Under the pieces are notes generated by a model. The model was not told the DNA's origin. It was given only the letters and a program-made list of their open reading frames with translations, and did not search any database. This document shows, piece after piece, positions 1 to 8,511 of a stretch of 64,000 nucleotides of DNA. The first letter of the stretch is position 1. Every line of letters starts with the position of its first letter. The translations under genes and the position numbers were made by a program. This DNA comes from Stutzerimonas frequens (GTDB taxonomy: Bacteria > Pseudomonadota > Gammaproteobacteria > Pseudomonadales > Pseudomonadaceae). The stretch is taken from NCBI RefSeq assembly GCF_024448335.1, contig NZ_JAMOHM010000019.1, positions 1 to 64,000 of the forward strand, in the 5' to 3' direction.

Positions 1-24
1 AAAAACCCCGCCATTACGGCGGGT
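1..24 (-). terminator. Rho-independent terminator of uraH
   Basis: Read on the minus strand, a CCCGCC/GGCGGG stem with a five-base loop is followed by a run of five T. It lies about 45 bases past the uraH stop and points the same way, so it should end the uraH transcript. Confidence 0.8.
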
Positions 25-65
25 AAAAGGGACTCCATAAGAGTCAGCACTGAACGAGAACCGCC

Positions 66-419
66 TCAGCTACCCCGATAGGTCGAATAGCTGTACGGCG
101 AAATCAGCAACGGCACGTGGTAGTGATCCTGCGCGGCATCGATGCCGAACCGTAGCACCACCTCGTCGAGAAATGCCGGCGTCCCCAGCTGCACACCGCG
201 ACCGCGGTAGTAGTCGCCGGCGTGGAAATGCAGCTGATAGACCCCGGACCGGTAGTCCGCGCCTTCCAGCAACGGGCTGTCGCAGCGGCCATCAGCGTTG
301 GTTTCACGCGTGGCGACCAGGGTCAGGCCCTGATCCTCGACGCGATGCAGTTCCACCTTGATACCGCTACCCGGACAACCGTGGGCGGCATCGAGTACGT
401 GTGTGGTCAAACGGCCCAC
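66..419 (-). CDS. uraH: 5-hydroxyisourate hydrolase (cytoplasmic, transthyretin-like)
   Basis: This enzyme hydrolyses 5-hydroxyisourate, the product of urate oxidation, to OHCU. The chosen GTG start gives 117 residues, the usual length for the family, and has GGAGG four to five bases upstream. A longer in-frame reading from 479 adds an unlikely Cys-rich leader. The family marks are present: an N-terminal TTHVLD histidine, DHYHVPLL near the end, and the terminal YRGS tetrapeptide. There is no signal peptide, unlike the second copy at 20557. The gene is divergent from puuE-uraD-alc, and a TTGTACACAA palindrome lies in its upstream region. Confidence 0.93.
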   Translation of the reverse strand: MGRLTTHVLDAAHGCPGSGIKVELHRVEDQGLTLVATRETNADGRCDSPLLEGADYRSGVYQLHFHAGDYYRGRGVQLGTPAFLDEVVLRFGIDAAQDHYHVPLLISPYSYSTYRGS

Positions 420-501
420 GGGCACCTCCGCTCTGTTGAATGGAAACTGACCCGAGCATAGCCAGCACGACCGACACACTCAAGACAATTTGAATATATT
501 T

Positions 502-511
502 TTGTACACAA
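502..511. promoter_or_regulatory. Putative operator TTGTACACAA upstream of uraH
   Basis: This ten-base near-palindrome (9 of 10 identical to TTGTATACAA) lies in AT-rich DNA 83 bases before the uraH start, in the uraH-puuE divergent spacer. Related copies occur at 640, 8386 and 13990. The GTA(T/C)AC core resembles operators of FCD-type GntR regulators such as UxuR/ExuR. The identity of the regulator is inferred. Confidence 0.6.
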
Positions 512-620
512 TTTAAGGATCCGCTGTTGGCCCGCTCTCTGCAGGCACCGCCTGTCGGCGCGAACCTTAGCCGAGCCGTTGGCGGCAGGGTTGAGCAGAA
601 GGCATTCGGAAAAAAGCTAT

Positions 621-650
621 TTACAAGCCATTAACCAATTTGTATACAAT
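621..650 (+). promoter_or_regulatory. Putative puuE promoter with overlapping operator
   Basis: A perfect palindrome TTGTATACAA sits at 640-649. Its right half supplies a good -10 element (TACAAT, 645-650), with TTACAA (621-626) 18 bases upstream as a possible -35. An operator placed over the -10 fits a repressor that releases the operon when a purine intermediate appears. The start of puuE is 50 bases downstream. Confidence 0.5.
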
Positions 651-699
651 CTGGCCATCCGGTCGTTACATCACGACCCGCCATACAGGAAGCAGCCCA

Positions 700-1629
700 G
701 TGAGCGCCGACTACCCACGCGACCTTATCGGTTACGCCAGCAACCCGCCCCACCCGCAGTGGCCGGGCGAGGCCCGTATCGCCCTGTCCTTCGTGCTGAA
801 CTACGAGGAAGGCGGCGAGCGCTGCGTACTGCATGGCGACAAGGAATCCGAAGCCTTTCTCTCCGAGATGGTCGCCGCGCAGCCGCTGCAGGGCGTGCGC
901 CACATGAGCATGGAATCGCTCTACGAATACGGCAGCCGCGCCGGCGTCTGGCGTCTGCTCAAGCTGTTCAAGCAGCACGAGATTCCGCTAACGATCTTTG
1001 CCGTGGCCATGGCCGCGCAGCGCCACCCCGAGGTCATCAAGGCGATGGTTGCCGACGGCCACGAGATCTGCAGCCACGGTTATCGCTGGATCGACTACCA
1101 GTACATGGACGAGGCCCGGGAGCGCGAGCACATGCTCGAGGCCATCCGCATCCTCACCGAGCTGACCGGCGAGCGCCCGCTGGGCTGGTACACCGGCCGC
1201 ACCAGCCCCAACACCCGGCGCCTGGTGCGCGAGGAAGGCGGCTTCCTCTACGACTCCGACACCTATGACGACGACCTGCCCTACTGGGACCCGGACTCGG
1301 CGCCGGTCAAGCCGCACCTGGTGATCCCCTACACGCTGGACACCAACGACATGCGCTTCACCCAGGTGCAGGGCTTCAACACCGGCGACGATTTCTACAG
1401 CTACCTGAAGGACGCCTTCGACGTGCTCTATGCCGAGGGCTGCGAAGGCGCGCCAAAGATGCTCTCGATCGGCATGCACTGCCGGCTGCTCGGCCGCCCG
1501 GCGCGCATGGCCGCGCTGGCCCGTTTCATCGACTACGTGAAGGGTCATGAAAAGGTCTGGTTCGCCCGCCGCGTCGACATCGCCCGCCACTGGCACGCCA
1601 CCCACCCCATGACCGCGGAGCGCAGCTGA
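700..1629 (+). CDS. puuE: Allantoinase, PuuE type (NodB-like fold)
   Basis: PuuE is the allantoinase of the polysaccharide-deacetylase superfamily. It hydrolyses allantoin to allantoate without the binuclear metal site of classical allantoinases. The GTG start at 700, with AGGAAG seven to eight bases upstream, gives 309 residues beginning SADYPRDLIGY, the usual start of the Pseudomonas protein. The frame is also open back to a TTG at 640, but that codon is inside the operator. Conserved features include LNYEEGGE near residue 27 and HGYRWIDYQYM near residue 125. The stop overlaps the uraD start (ATGA), so the two are translationally coupled. Confidence 0.95.
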   Translation: MSADYPRDLIGYASNPPHPQWPGEARIALSFVLNYEEGGERCVLHGDKESEAFLSEMVAAQPLQGVRHMSMESLYEYGSRAGVWRLLKLFKQHEIPLTIFAVAMAAQRHPEVIKAMVADGHEICSHGYRWIDYQYMDEAREREHMLEAIRILTELTGERPLGWYTGRTSPNTRRLVREEGGFLYDSDTYDDDLPYWDPDSAPVKPHLVIPYTLDTNDMRFTQVQGFNTGDDFYSYLKDAFDVLYAEGCEGAPKMLSIGMHCRLLGRPARMAALARFIDYVKGHEKVWFARRVDIARHWHATHPMTAERS

Positions 1630-2144
1630 TGACCCCGTTCAAGACGATCAAGCCCTCGACCCTCGACCGCGACGCCTTCGTCGCCGCCTTCGCCGATGTC
1701 TACGAGCATTCGCCCTGGGTCGCCGAGACGGTCTATGGCGCCGGCGTCGACGAGACGCTGGACTATGTCGAGGTGATGCACACCCGCCTGTCCCAGGCGA
1801 TGCTCGCCGCCGACCACGACACCCAGCTGAAGCTGGTCAACGCCCACCCGGATCTCGCCGGCAAGGCCGCCATCCGCGGCGAGCTGACCGCATCGAGCAC
1901 CTCCGAGCAGGCCGGTGCCGGCATCCATGAATGCACACCAGAAGAGTTCGCCCGCTTCACCGAACTCAACGACGCCTACAAGGCGAAATTCGGCTTCCCC
2001 TTCATCATGGCGGTCAAGGGCAGCAACCGGCACCAGATCCTCGCCGCGTTCGAAGAGCGCATCCACAACAGCCCCGAGCAGGAGTTCGCCCGGGCGCTGG
2101 CGGAAATCAACAAGATCGCCCTGTTCCGCCTGCAGGCCATGTAG
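1629..2144 (+). CDS. uraD: OHCU decarboxylase
   Basis: This enzyme decarboxylates 2-oxo-4-hydroxy-4-carboxy-5-ureidoimidazoline stereospecifically to S-allantoin. The 171 residues match the family length. The [11 protein letters not shown] block carries the catalytic His (73), STSEQAGAG carries the conserved Glu (93), and [10 protein letters not shown] follows. The ATG overlaps the stop of puuE. UraH makes its substrate from the divergent gene, and PuuE uses its product. Confidence 0.96.
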   Translation: MTPFKTIKPSTLDRDAFVAAFADVYEHSPWVAETVYGAGVDETLDYVEVMHTRLSQAMLAADHDTQLKLVNAHPDLAGKAAIRGELTASSTSEQAGAGIHECTPEEFARFTELNDAYKAKFGFPFIMAVKGSNRHQILAAFEERIHNSPEQEFARALAEINKIALFRLQAM

Positions 2145-2223
2145 CCGGAACGGGAAAACAGGCAACACCGCAACACAGGCAATAAAGGCAGAAACCGCTC
2201 CACTCATTTCAAGGCAGATCGCG

Positions 2224-3219
2224 ATGAAAGCTTACGCCGTACCCTTCGAGAAATACGTCAACCTGGCCGACGCCCGCCTGGGCACCCGCGCCATTTCCGT
2301 CACTGACGACTGGTTCGCCGACGTCAACCGGCTGTTCCAGCCGACGCCGGCCGTATGGAAGGAGGGCGTGTTCGATGACAACGGCAAATGGATGGACGGC
2401 TGGGAGTCGCGCCGCAAGCGCTTCGAAGGCTACGACCATGCCGTGATCCGCCTCGGCGTGCCCGGCTGGATCAAGGGCGTGGACATCGACACCAGCCACT
2501 TCACCGGCAACTACCCGCCGTCAGCCTCGCTGGAAGCCTGCTTCGTCGCCGAAGGCGACCCGAGCGACGACACCGTCTGGACCGAAGTCCTGCCGGCCGT
2601 CGAGCTCCAGGGCAACAGCCACCACTACCACGAGATCGCCTTCGACAAGCCGGTCAGCCACCTGCGCTTCAATATCTACCCGGACGGTGGCGTCGCCCGT
2701 CTGCGCGTGCACGGCATTCCGTACCGCGACTGGAGCAGCGTCGGCGACAACGAGCAGATCGACCTCGCCGCCGCCCTCAACGGCGGCCGCGCGCTGGCCT
2801 GCTCCGACGAGCACTTCGGGCGCATGAGCAACATCCTCAACCCCAACCGTGGCGAGAACATGGGCGACGGCTGGGAAACCGCGCGCCGCCGCACGCCAGG
2901 CAACGACTGGGTGATCGTTGCCCTCGGCCACCCGGGCGAGATCGAGCGCATCGTCGTCGATACCCTGCACTTCAAGGGCAACTACCCGGACAGCTGCACC
3001 ATCCAGGCGGCCTACGTGAAGGGCGGCACCGACAGCCAGATCGAGACCCAGAGCCTGTTCTGGCGTGAACTGCTGCCGAGCCAGAAGCTCTCCATGCACG
3101 CCGAGCACGAGTTCGTCGAGCAGATCGCCAAGCTCGGCCCGGTGACCCACGTGCGCCTGAATATCTTCCCAGACGGCGGCGTCAGCCGGCTGCGCTTGTT
3201 CGGCAAAGTGGCGAAGTAA
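2224..3219 (+). CDS. alc: Allantoicase
   Basis: Allantoicase splits allantoate into S-ureidoglycolate and urea. The frame is open from 1915, but the true start is the ATG at 2224 with AAGG nine bases upstream; this gives 331 residues starting [17 protein letters not shown]. The protein is an internal duplication: [14 protein letters not shown] in the first half recurs as [14 protein letters not shown] in the second, and [13 protein letters not shown] recurs as [13 protein letters not shown]. This matches the two jelly-roll domains of the family. It is the third gene of the puuE operon, 79 bases after uraD. Confidence 0.96.
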   Translation: MKAYAVPFEKYVNLADARLGTRAISVTDDWFADVNRLFQPTPAVWKEGVFDDNGKWMDGWESRRKRFEGYDHAVIRLGVPGWIKGVDIDTSHFTGNYPPSASLEACFVAEGDPSDDTVWTEVLPAVELQGNSHHYHEIAFDKPVSHLRFNIYPDGGVARLRVHGIPYRDWSSVGDNEQIDLAAALNGGRALACSDEHFGRMSNILNPNRGENMGDGWETARRRTPGNDWVIVALGHPGEIERIVVDTLHFKGNYPDSCTIQAAYVKGGTDSQIETQSLFWRELLPSQKLSMHAEHEFVEQIAKLGPVTHVRLNIFPDGGVSRLRLFGKVAK

Positions 3220-3294
3220 GGTGGCGATAGGCGGCATGGTGGACTGAAGCGGAACACCGCCCGCCCCCTACTGAGCTCGCCCTAGGCCCCGACC

Positions 3295-3316
3295 GTAGGG
3301 TGGGCTTCAGCCCACC
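3295..3316 (+). repeat. REP-like palindrome starting GTAG
   Basis: GTAG is followed by a GGTGGGCT/AGCCCACC hairpin with a two-base loop, in the alc-allA spacer. It belongs with the two elements at 23941 and 23985: all begin GTAGG(G/A)TGG and fold into one hairpin. A 5' GTAG next to an imperfect palindrome is the hallmark of REPs moved by RAYT transposases. No RAYT gene is in the window. Confidence 0.65.
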
Positions 3317-3377
3317 GGATAAACCAGGCTCGCAAGCATGCGGGGCTACAAAGCAGAATTTTGATAACGAGAATGCC

Positions 3378-3890
3378 ATGCGCACCCTGACCATCGAGCC
3401 ACTGACCAAGGAAGCCTTCGCCCCCTTCGGCGACGTCATCGAGACCGAAGGCAGCGAGTTTTTCATGATCAACAACGGCTCGACCCGCCGCTATCACAAG
3501 CTGGCCACGGTCGAGACGGCCGAACCCGAGGACAGGGCGATCATCAGCATCTTCAGTGCCCAAGCGCTGGAAATGCCGCTGGTCATCCGCATGCTGGAAC
3601 GTCATCCGCTGGGCAGCCAGGCCTTCGTGCCGCTGCTCGGGCACCCCTTTCTGGTCGTGGTCGCGCCACTTGGCGATGCACCTGTACCGGGCCACGTCCG
3701 CGCCTTCCGCAGCAACGGCAGGCAGGGCGTCAATTACCACCGCGGCGTCTGGCACCACCCGGTGCTGACGATCGAAAAGCGGGATGAATTCCTGGTGGTC
3801 GATCGCAGCGGTTCTGGCAACAACTGCGACGAGTACTTCTTCACGGAGGATCAGCAACTCCTCCTCGACCCCCAACAGGTTTCGCGCTGA
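3378..3890 (+). CDS. allA: Ureidoglycolate lyase
   Basis: AllA cleaves S-ureidoglycolate to glyoxylate and urea and so ends the ring-degradation branch. The open frame extends upstream, but the ATG at 3378 gives the family-length 170-residue protein MRTLTIEPLTKEAFAPFGDVIE. The conserved FMINNGSTRRYH near residue 32 and GVNYHRGVWHHPVL near residue 120 carry the expected His residues of the cupin-like barrel. The ribosome site is weak (GAGAA). It follows alc after 158 bases that include a REP hairpin, so it may be on the same message or partly uncoupled. Confidence 0.94.
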   Translation: MRTLTIEPLTKEAFAPFGDVIETEGSEFFMINNGSTRRYHKLATVETAEPEDRAIISIFSAQALEMPLVIRMLERHPLGSQAFVPLLGHPFLVVVAPLGDAPVPGHVRAFRSNGRQGVNYHRGVWHHPVLTIEKRDEFLVVDRSGSGNNCDEYFFTEDQQLLLDPQQVSR

Positions 3891-3973
3891 GCCCAACCGC
3901 GCGCGGTGACTCGGACCGATACCCATAAGAAGAAAGGACGGCAGCTGCAGCCGCCGTACAAGAGGTAATCAAC

Positions 3974-5203
3974 GTGGACGCACATCTGACCGAATGGCTG
4001 AACCTGGGAATTCGCTGGATACACATGATCGTCGGCATCGCCTGGATCGGTGCCTCCTTCTATTTCGTCTGGCTGGAGAACAACCTCAACCGCAGCAACC
4101 CGCGCGAAGGGCTGTCGGGTGATCTCTGGGCCATCCACGGTGGCGGCATCTACCACCTGGAGAAATACAAGCTCGCCCCACCGCAGATGCCGGAGAACCT
4201 GCACTGGTTCAAGTGGGAGGCCTACACCACCTGGCTGTCGGGCGTGGCCCTGCTGCTGGTGGTCTACTACCTCAACCCCGGCCTGTACCTGATCGCACCG
4301 GGCAGCGACCTAGCGCCCGCCACCGCCGTGGCGATCGGCTTCGGCTCGCTGATCGTCGGCTGGTTCGTCTACGACCTGCTGTGCGATTCGCCACTGGGCA
4401 AGACTCCCGCGCTGCTCGGCCTGGTGCTGTTCGTGCTGGTGATAGCCGCCTGCTGGGGCTATTCGCAGGTCTTCAGCGGTCGCGCGGCCTACATCCACAC
4501 CGGCGCGCTGATCGGTACCATCATGGTCGGCAACGTGTTCCGCATCATCATGCCGGCCCAGCGCGCACTGGTCACCGCCATCGAGCAAAACCGCACGCCC
4601 GATCCGGTACTGCCGGCCAAGGGCCTGCTGCGCTCGCGGCACAACAACTACTTCACCCTGCCGGTGCTGTTCATCATGATCAGCAACCACTTCCCGAGCA
4701 CCTATGGCAGCCAGTACAACTGGCTGATCCTCGCCGCCCTCGGTGCGTTGTCGGTACTGGCCCGTCACTACTTCAACACCCGTCACGACAGTAACCGCTT
4801 CGCCTGGGCCTTGCCGGCCGCCGCGGTGGGGATGATCTGCCTGGCCTTCGTCACCTCGCCGAACCGCCCGAGCAGTGCGCCGAACCTGGCCGCCACCACG
4901 CCCGAGCAGGCCAGCGCCGCCGCCCAGGCACATGCCGACGCGCCGCGCTTCAGCCAGATCAATGAAGTGATCGAGCAGCGCTGTACCGTCTGCCACTCGG
5001 CCAATCCGAGCAGCCCGATGTTCTCCAGCGCACCGGCCGGGGTGATGTTCGATACACCCGAGCAGATCCGCCAGCAGGCCGCGAAGATCCATGCGCAGAG
5101 CGTCGCCAGCCAGATCATGCCGCTCGGCAACATCACCCAGATGACCCAGGACGAGCGTGACCTGCTCGGCGCCTGGATCGCCAAGGGCGCACCGACCAAC
5201 TGA
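3974..5203 (+). CDS. puuD: Membrane urate oxidase with fused cytochrome c domain
   Basis: PuuD oxidises urate to 5-hydroxyisourate at the membrane, passing electrons to a cytochrome c rather than making peroxide as soluble uricase does. The GTG start has AGAGGT seven bases upstream and gives 409 residues. The first 300 or so contain many hydrophobic segments (for example WIHMIVGIAWIGASFYFVW), and the C-terminal domain carries the haem motif CTVCH at 337-341. It directly precedes UraH chemistry and lies 83 bases after allA. A strong terminator follows. Confidence 0.94.
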   Translation: MDAHLTEWLNLGIRWIHMIVGIAWIGASFYFVWLENNLNRSNPREGLSGDLWAIHGGGIYHLEKYKLAPPQMPENLHWFKWEAYTTWLSGVALLLVVYYLNPGLYLIAPGSDLAPATAVAIGFGSLIVGWFVYDLLCDSPLGKTPALLGLVLFVLVIAACWGYSQVFSGRAAYIHTGALIGTIMVGNVFRIIMPAQRALVTAIEQNRTPDPVLPAKGLLRSRHNNYFTLPVLFIMISNHFPSTYGSQYNWLILAALGALSVLARHYFNTRHDSNRFAWALPAAAVGMICLAFVTSPNRPSSAPNLAATTPEQASAAAQAHADAPRFSQINEVIEQRCTVCHSANPSSPMFSSAPAGVMFDTPEQIRQQAAKIHAQSVASQIMPLGNITQMTQDERDLLGAWIAKGAPTN

Positions 5204-5212
5204 GCCCACCCC

Positions 5213-5242
5213 AGCCGCACGCCTGGCGTGCGGCTTTTTTTT
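5213..5242 (+). terminator. Terminator of the puuE-uraD-alc-allA-puuD operon
   Basis: A ten-base perfect stem (AGCCGCACGC/GCGTGCGGCT) with a short loop is followed by eight T, ten bases after the puuD stop. It separates puuD from the permease gene. Confidence 0.9.
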
Positions 5243-5345
5243 GCAATGACGTTTCACGGCCGGGCGAGTCCCGGTGCAGGCCATACCGGCCCCCGTGCAG
5301 GGGCTGTCGCGACAATCAATAACAAACGCGCCCGAGGTATCTTGC

Positions 5346-6686
5346 ATGAACGACCTGAACGCCCGCCCCGCCGGGGCGAATCGGCTGCCCTGGCTGCAGC
5401 AATTGCTGGTGAGCCTGCAGCATGTGCTGCTGATGTACGGCGGTGCCGTCGCCGTACCGCTGATCGTCGGCCAGCCGGCCGGGCTGTCCCGCGATGAAAT
5501 CGCCTTTCTGATCAATGCCGACCTGCTGGTCGCCGGCATCGCCACGCTGGTGCAGTCGCTGGGCATCGGGCCGATGGGCATTCGCATGCCGGTGATGATG
5601 GGCGCCAGTTTCGCCGCGGTGAGCAGCATGGTGGTGATGGCCGGCATGCCAGGGGTCGGCATGACCGGCATCTTCGGCGCGACCATCGCCGCCGGCGCCT
5701 TCGGCCTGCTGATCGCGCCCTTCGTCTGCCGCATCGTGCGCTTCTTCCCACCACTGGTGACCGGCACCGTGATCACCGCCATCGGCCTGTCGCTGTTTCC
5801 GGTAGCGGTGAACTGGGCCGGTGGTGGCAGCACCACCAGCCAGTTCGGCGCGGTGCACTATCTCGGCATCGCCGCCGCGGTGCTGGCCACCATTCTGCTG
5901 GTCAACCGCTTCCTGCGCGGCTTCTGGGTCAACGTTTCGGTGCTGATCGGCATGGGGCTGGGTTACGCCCTGGCCGGCGCGCTGGGCATGGTGGACCTTT
6001 CCGGCATGGCGGCAGCGCCGGCAGTGCAGGTGGTGACGCCCAACCACTTCGGCACGCCGACCTTCTCGCTGGCACCGATCCTCTCGATGTGCCTGGTGGT
6101 GGTGATCATCTTCGTCGAGTCGGCGGGCATGTTTCTCGCCCTCGGACGGATCACCGGCGAAACGGTCGACCCCAAGCGCCTGCGCCGCGGGCTTCTGTGC
6201 GATGCAGGCGCGACCTTTCTGGCCGGCTTCATGAATACCTTCACCCATTCCTCCTTCGCGCAGAACATCGGCCTGGTGCAGATGACCGGCGTACGCAGCC
6301 GCCACGTCACAGCCATCGCCGGGCTGATCCTGATCGCCCTGAGCCTGCTGCCCAAGGCGGCCTTCCTGGTCGCCTCGATCCCGGCCGCGGTGCTCGGCGG
6401 CGCGGGCCTGGCGATGTTCGGCATGGTTGCGGCCACCGGCATCAAGATCCTGCAGGAAGCGGACATCGCCGATCGCCGCAACCAGCTCCTGGTGGCGGTG
6501 AGCATCGGCCTGGGCATGATTCCGGTGGTGCGTCCCGAATTCTTCGCCCAACTGCCGCACTGGCTGGAGCCGATCACCCACAGCGGCATCGCCCTGGCGA
6601 CGCTGAGCGCAGTGACCTTGAACCTGATGTTCAACGTGCTCGGCGGCCCCGAGCGCGAAGCGCTGACCGGCGCCGCCCACGCCTGA
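5346..6686 (+). CDS. NCS2 nucleobase:cation symporter (probable urate/xanthine permease)
   Basis: This inner-membrane symporter of the nucleobase-ascorbate (NCS2) family has 446 residues and about 14 hydrophobic segments. GAGGT lies seven bases before the ATG at 5346; an upstream in-frame start at 5274 would add a polar leader. The family marks are LQHVLLMYGGAVAVPLIVG near the start and the signature QNIGLVQMTGV in the second half. Placement right after puuD suggests urate or xanthine uptake. Substrate choice within the family cannot be told from these motifs alone. Confidence 0.88.
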   Translation: MNDLNARPAGANRLPWLQQLLVSLQHVLLMYGGAVAVPLIVGQPAGLSRDEIAFLINADLLVAGIATLVQSLGIGPMGIRMPVMMGASFAAVSSMVVMAGMPGVGMTGIFGATIAAGAFGLLIAPFVCRIVRFFPPLVTGTVITAIGLSLFPVAVNWAGGGSTTSQFGAVHYLGIAAAVLATILLVNRFLRGFWVNVSVLIGMGLGYALAGALGMVDLSGMAAAPAVQVVTPNHFGTPTFSLAPILSMCLVVVIIFVESAGMFLALGRITGETVDPKRLRRGLLCDAGATFLAGFMNTFTHSSFAQNIGLVQMTGVRSRHVTAIAGLILIALSLLPKAAFLVASIPAAVLGGAGLAMFGMVAATGIKILQEADIADRRNQLLVAVSIGLGMIPVVRPEFFAQLPHWLEPITHSGIALATLSAVTLNLMFNVLGGPEREALTGAAHA

Positions 6687-6696
6687 GCCCACAGCT

Positions 6697-6717
6697 GGCG
6701 ACCCGGCGCGGGTCGCC
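6697..6717 (+). terminator. GC-rich hairpin after the first permease
   Basis: A nine-base perfect stem GGCGACCCG/CGGGTCGCC with a GCG loop lies 11 bases after the permease stop. There is no clear T run, so it may be a Rho-dependent 3' end or an mRNA-stabilising hairpin rather than a classical terminator. Confidence 0.4.
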
Positions 6718-6802
6718 GCCTGCTATTCGCCACCCCGGTCAGCTGCCTGCCTCGACAAGAGGCTGCATCCCGTTACAATGCCGCGCCCCTCCCCCGCGCC
6801 GG

Positions 6803-8362
6803 ATGCCGACCGTGATAGAAGCCAGCTGGATCGCCTTCGCCTTCGCCCTCGGGCTGCTTGCCCGCTTCATCGGCTTGCCGCCATTGATCGGCTATCTGGG
6901 CGCCGGCTTCGCCCTCGCGGCAGCGGGCGATTACGTGGGTGTGACCCGAGACGACAGCATCATCCTCGACCATCTGGCGCATCTGGGCGTGCTGCTGTTG
7001 CTGTTCACCGTCGGGCTCAAGCTCAAGCTCGGCAACCTAGTGCGCCGCGAAGTGATTGGCGGCAGTCTGCTGCACTTCTTCATCTCCAGCGTGCTGGTGC
7101 TGCCGGCCATCATGCTGATCCTCGACAGCGACTGGCACGAAGCGATGCTGCTGGCCATCGCCCTGTCGTTCTCCAGTACCGTGCTGGCCGCCAAGGTGCT
7201 GGAAAGCAAGCGCGAGCTGCGCGCCTTCCATGGTCGTGTCGCGATCGGCGTGCTGATCATCCAGGACCTCATCGCCCTGGTGGTGATGAGCCTCGCCGCC
7301 GGCAAGCTGCCTTCCGCCTGGGCGCTGCTGGTGTTCCTGTTGCCGCTGCTGCGACCGCTGCTGTTCCGCCTGCTCGATCACAGCGGCCACGAGGAGCTGA
7401 TGGTGCTGCTCGGCCTGATGCTGGCACTGGTCGCCGGTGGGCTCGGCTTCGAGTACGTGGGCCTGAGTTCCGAGCTCGGCGCCCTCGCCTTCGGCGCCAT
7501 GCTGGCCAAGCACAAGCGCGCCAGCGAACTGTCCAACTCGCTGTGGGCAATCAAGGAAGTGTTCCTCGTGGGTTTCTTCCTCAAGATCGGCATCGGCGGG
7601 CTGCCGGATGCCGACGCCCTCTGGTTCGCTTTCGCCATGGCCTTGCTGCTGCCACTCAAGGCTGTGCTGTTCTTCGGCCTGTTCATCGCCTTTCGCCTGC
7701 GTGCGCGCAGCGCCTTCCTCAGCGCTGCCAGCCTGACCAACTACAGCGAGTTCGGTCTGATCGTGGCCAGCGTGGTCCTGCCGCAATGGCTGACGCCACT
7801 GGCGATCACCGTGGCGCTGTCGTTCATCATCTCGGCGCAGATCAACCGCGTTGCCCACCCGCTGTACGAGCGCCTGGCACCGCGACTGATCCGCTGCGAG
7901 CGCAACATTCGCCACCCGGACGAGCAACCGGTGTCGTTGGGTGATGCGCAGATCCTGATCATGGGCATGGGCCGCACCGGCCGCGCCGCCTACGACCACC
8001 TGAACGCCAAGGGTTATCGGCTGGTCAGCCTCGACTCCGACCCGGTCATGGTGGAAAAGAACACCGCCGAGGGCCGGCACATCCTCTTCGCCGATGCCGA
8101 GGACCAGATGTTCTGGCAGAGCCTGGAGATGAACCAGGTCGAGGCCGTGGTCCTGGCGATGAACGACCCCGAGGCCAAGATCATCTCCACCCGCAAACTG
8201 CGCGAAAGCGGCTTTGGCGGGCTGATCGTCTCCCATGCCATGTACGAAGACATCGCTCAGCGCATTCAGGAAGCCGGTGCGGACCGCACCTACCTGACCA
8301 TGAGCGAGGCCGGCGCCGGCCTCGCCGAAAACGTGGCGCGGGAGCTGCAACCAGACCGATGA
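6803..8362 (+). CDS. CPA2-type K+/H+ antiporter-like protein with TrkA-N domain
   Basis: The protein has 519 residues from the ATG at 6803 (the GTG at 6812 is an alternative). The first 370 residues form a CPA2 monovalent cation:proton exchanger domain of about 12 membrane segments, including PPLIGYLGAGFALA and a run around QDLIALVVMS. The C-terminal part is a Rossmann TrkA-N/RCK domain starting ILIMGMGRTGRAAYDHL near residue 387, as in KefB/KefC/YbaL. It probably exports K+ or Na+ under nucleotide or redox control. A purine role is not indicated; it simply lies between two permease genes. Confidence 0.85.
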   Translation: MPTVIEASWIAFAFALGLLARFIGLPPLIGYLGAGFALAAAGDYVGVTRDDSIILDHLAHLGVLLLLFTVGLKLKLGNLVRREVIGGSLLHFFISSVLVLPAIMLILDSDWHEAMLLAIALSFSSTVLAAKVLESKRELRAFHGRVAIGVLIIQDLIALVVMSLAAGKLPSAWALLVFLLPLLRPLLFRLLDHSGHEELMVLLGLMLALVAGGLGFEYVGLSSELGALAFGAMLAKHKRASELSNSLWAIKEVFLVGFFLKIGIGGLPDADALWFAFAMALLLPLKAVLFFGLFIAFRLRARSAFLSAASLTNYSEFGLIVASVVLPQWLTPLAITVALSFIISAQINRVAHPLYERLAPRLIRCERNIRHPDEQPVSLGDAQILIMGMGRTGRAAYDHLNAKGYRLVSLDSDPVMVEKNTAEGRHILFADAEDQMFWQSLEMNQVEAVVLAMNDPEAKIISTRKLRESGFGGLIVSHAMYEDIAQRIQEAGADRTYLTMSEAGAGLAENVARELQPDR

Positions 8363-8385
8363 GACGGGTGCGACCACCCGTCATC

Positions 8386-8440
8386 TTGTACACAATGCAC
8401 AAATTTATTGTTCCAACGCTTGTCCACAGATTGCTATAGT
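8386..8440 (+). promoter_or_regulatory. Putative promoter/operator of the second permease
   Basis: A TTGTACACAA palindrome at 8386-8395, the same motif as at 502, is followed by a degenerate copy TTGTCCACAG at 8420-8429. The degenerate copy lies between a possible -35 (TTCCAA, 8411-8416) and a -10 (TATAGT, 8435-8440), 18 bases apart. The paired sites suggest the same regulator controls uptake and catabolism. Confidence 0.5.
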
Positions 8441-8490
8441 CAGGTCATCCCGACGCCAGCCCTACAGCCGTCGCCGCGGAGAGAGGTGCC

Positions 8491-8511
8491 GTGACCCTCG
8501 AAAGCCCATGA
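8491..8511 (+). other. Six-codon upstream reading frame coupled to the permease start
   Basis: A GTG with a strong purine-rich site GGAGAGAGG five bases upstream opens a six-codon frame. Its TGA overlaps the permease ATG at 8508 (ATGA). The permease start itself has no good ribosome site at normal distance. The peptide could therefore act as a leader delivering ribosomes to the permease, or the frame could be chance. Confidence 0.4.

Noticed and set aside
420..479. Longer uraH reading from 479
   Set aside because: It adds a Cys-rich leader not typical of the family, while the GTG at 419 has a good GGAGG and gives the normal length.
640..699. Extension of puuE to a TTG at 640
   Set aside because: The codon lies inside the palindromic operator and has no ribosome site; the GTG at 700 gives the family N-terminus.
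2521..3237. Long open frame antisense to allantoicase
   Set aside because: High GC opens shadow frames opposite real genes; it has no ribosome site or family features. The same holds for long antisense frames opposite the permeases, gcl, pyk and groEL.
6803..8362. Antiporter as a part of the purine system
   Set aside because: It has a CPA2 plus TrkA-N layout with no nucleobase features and no shared operator; neighbourhood alone is not enough.
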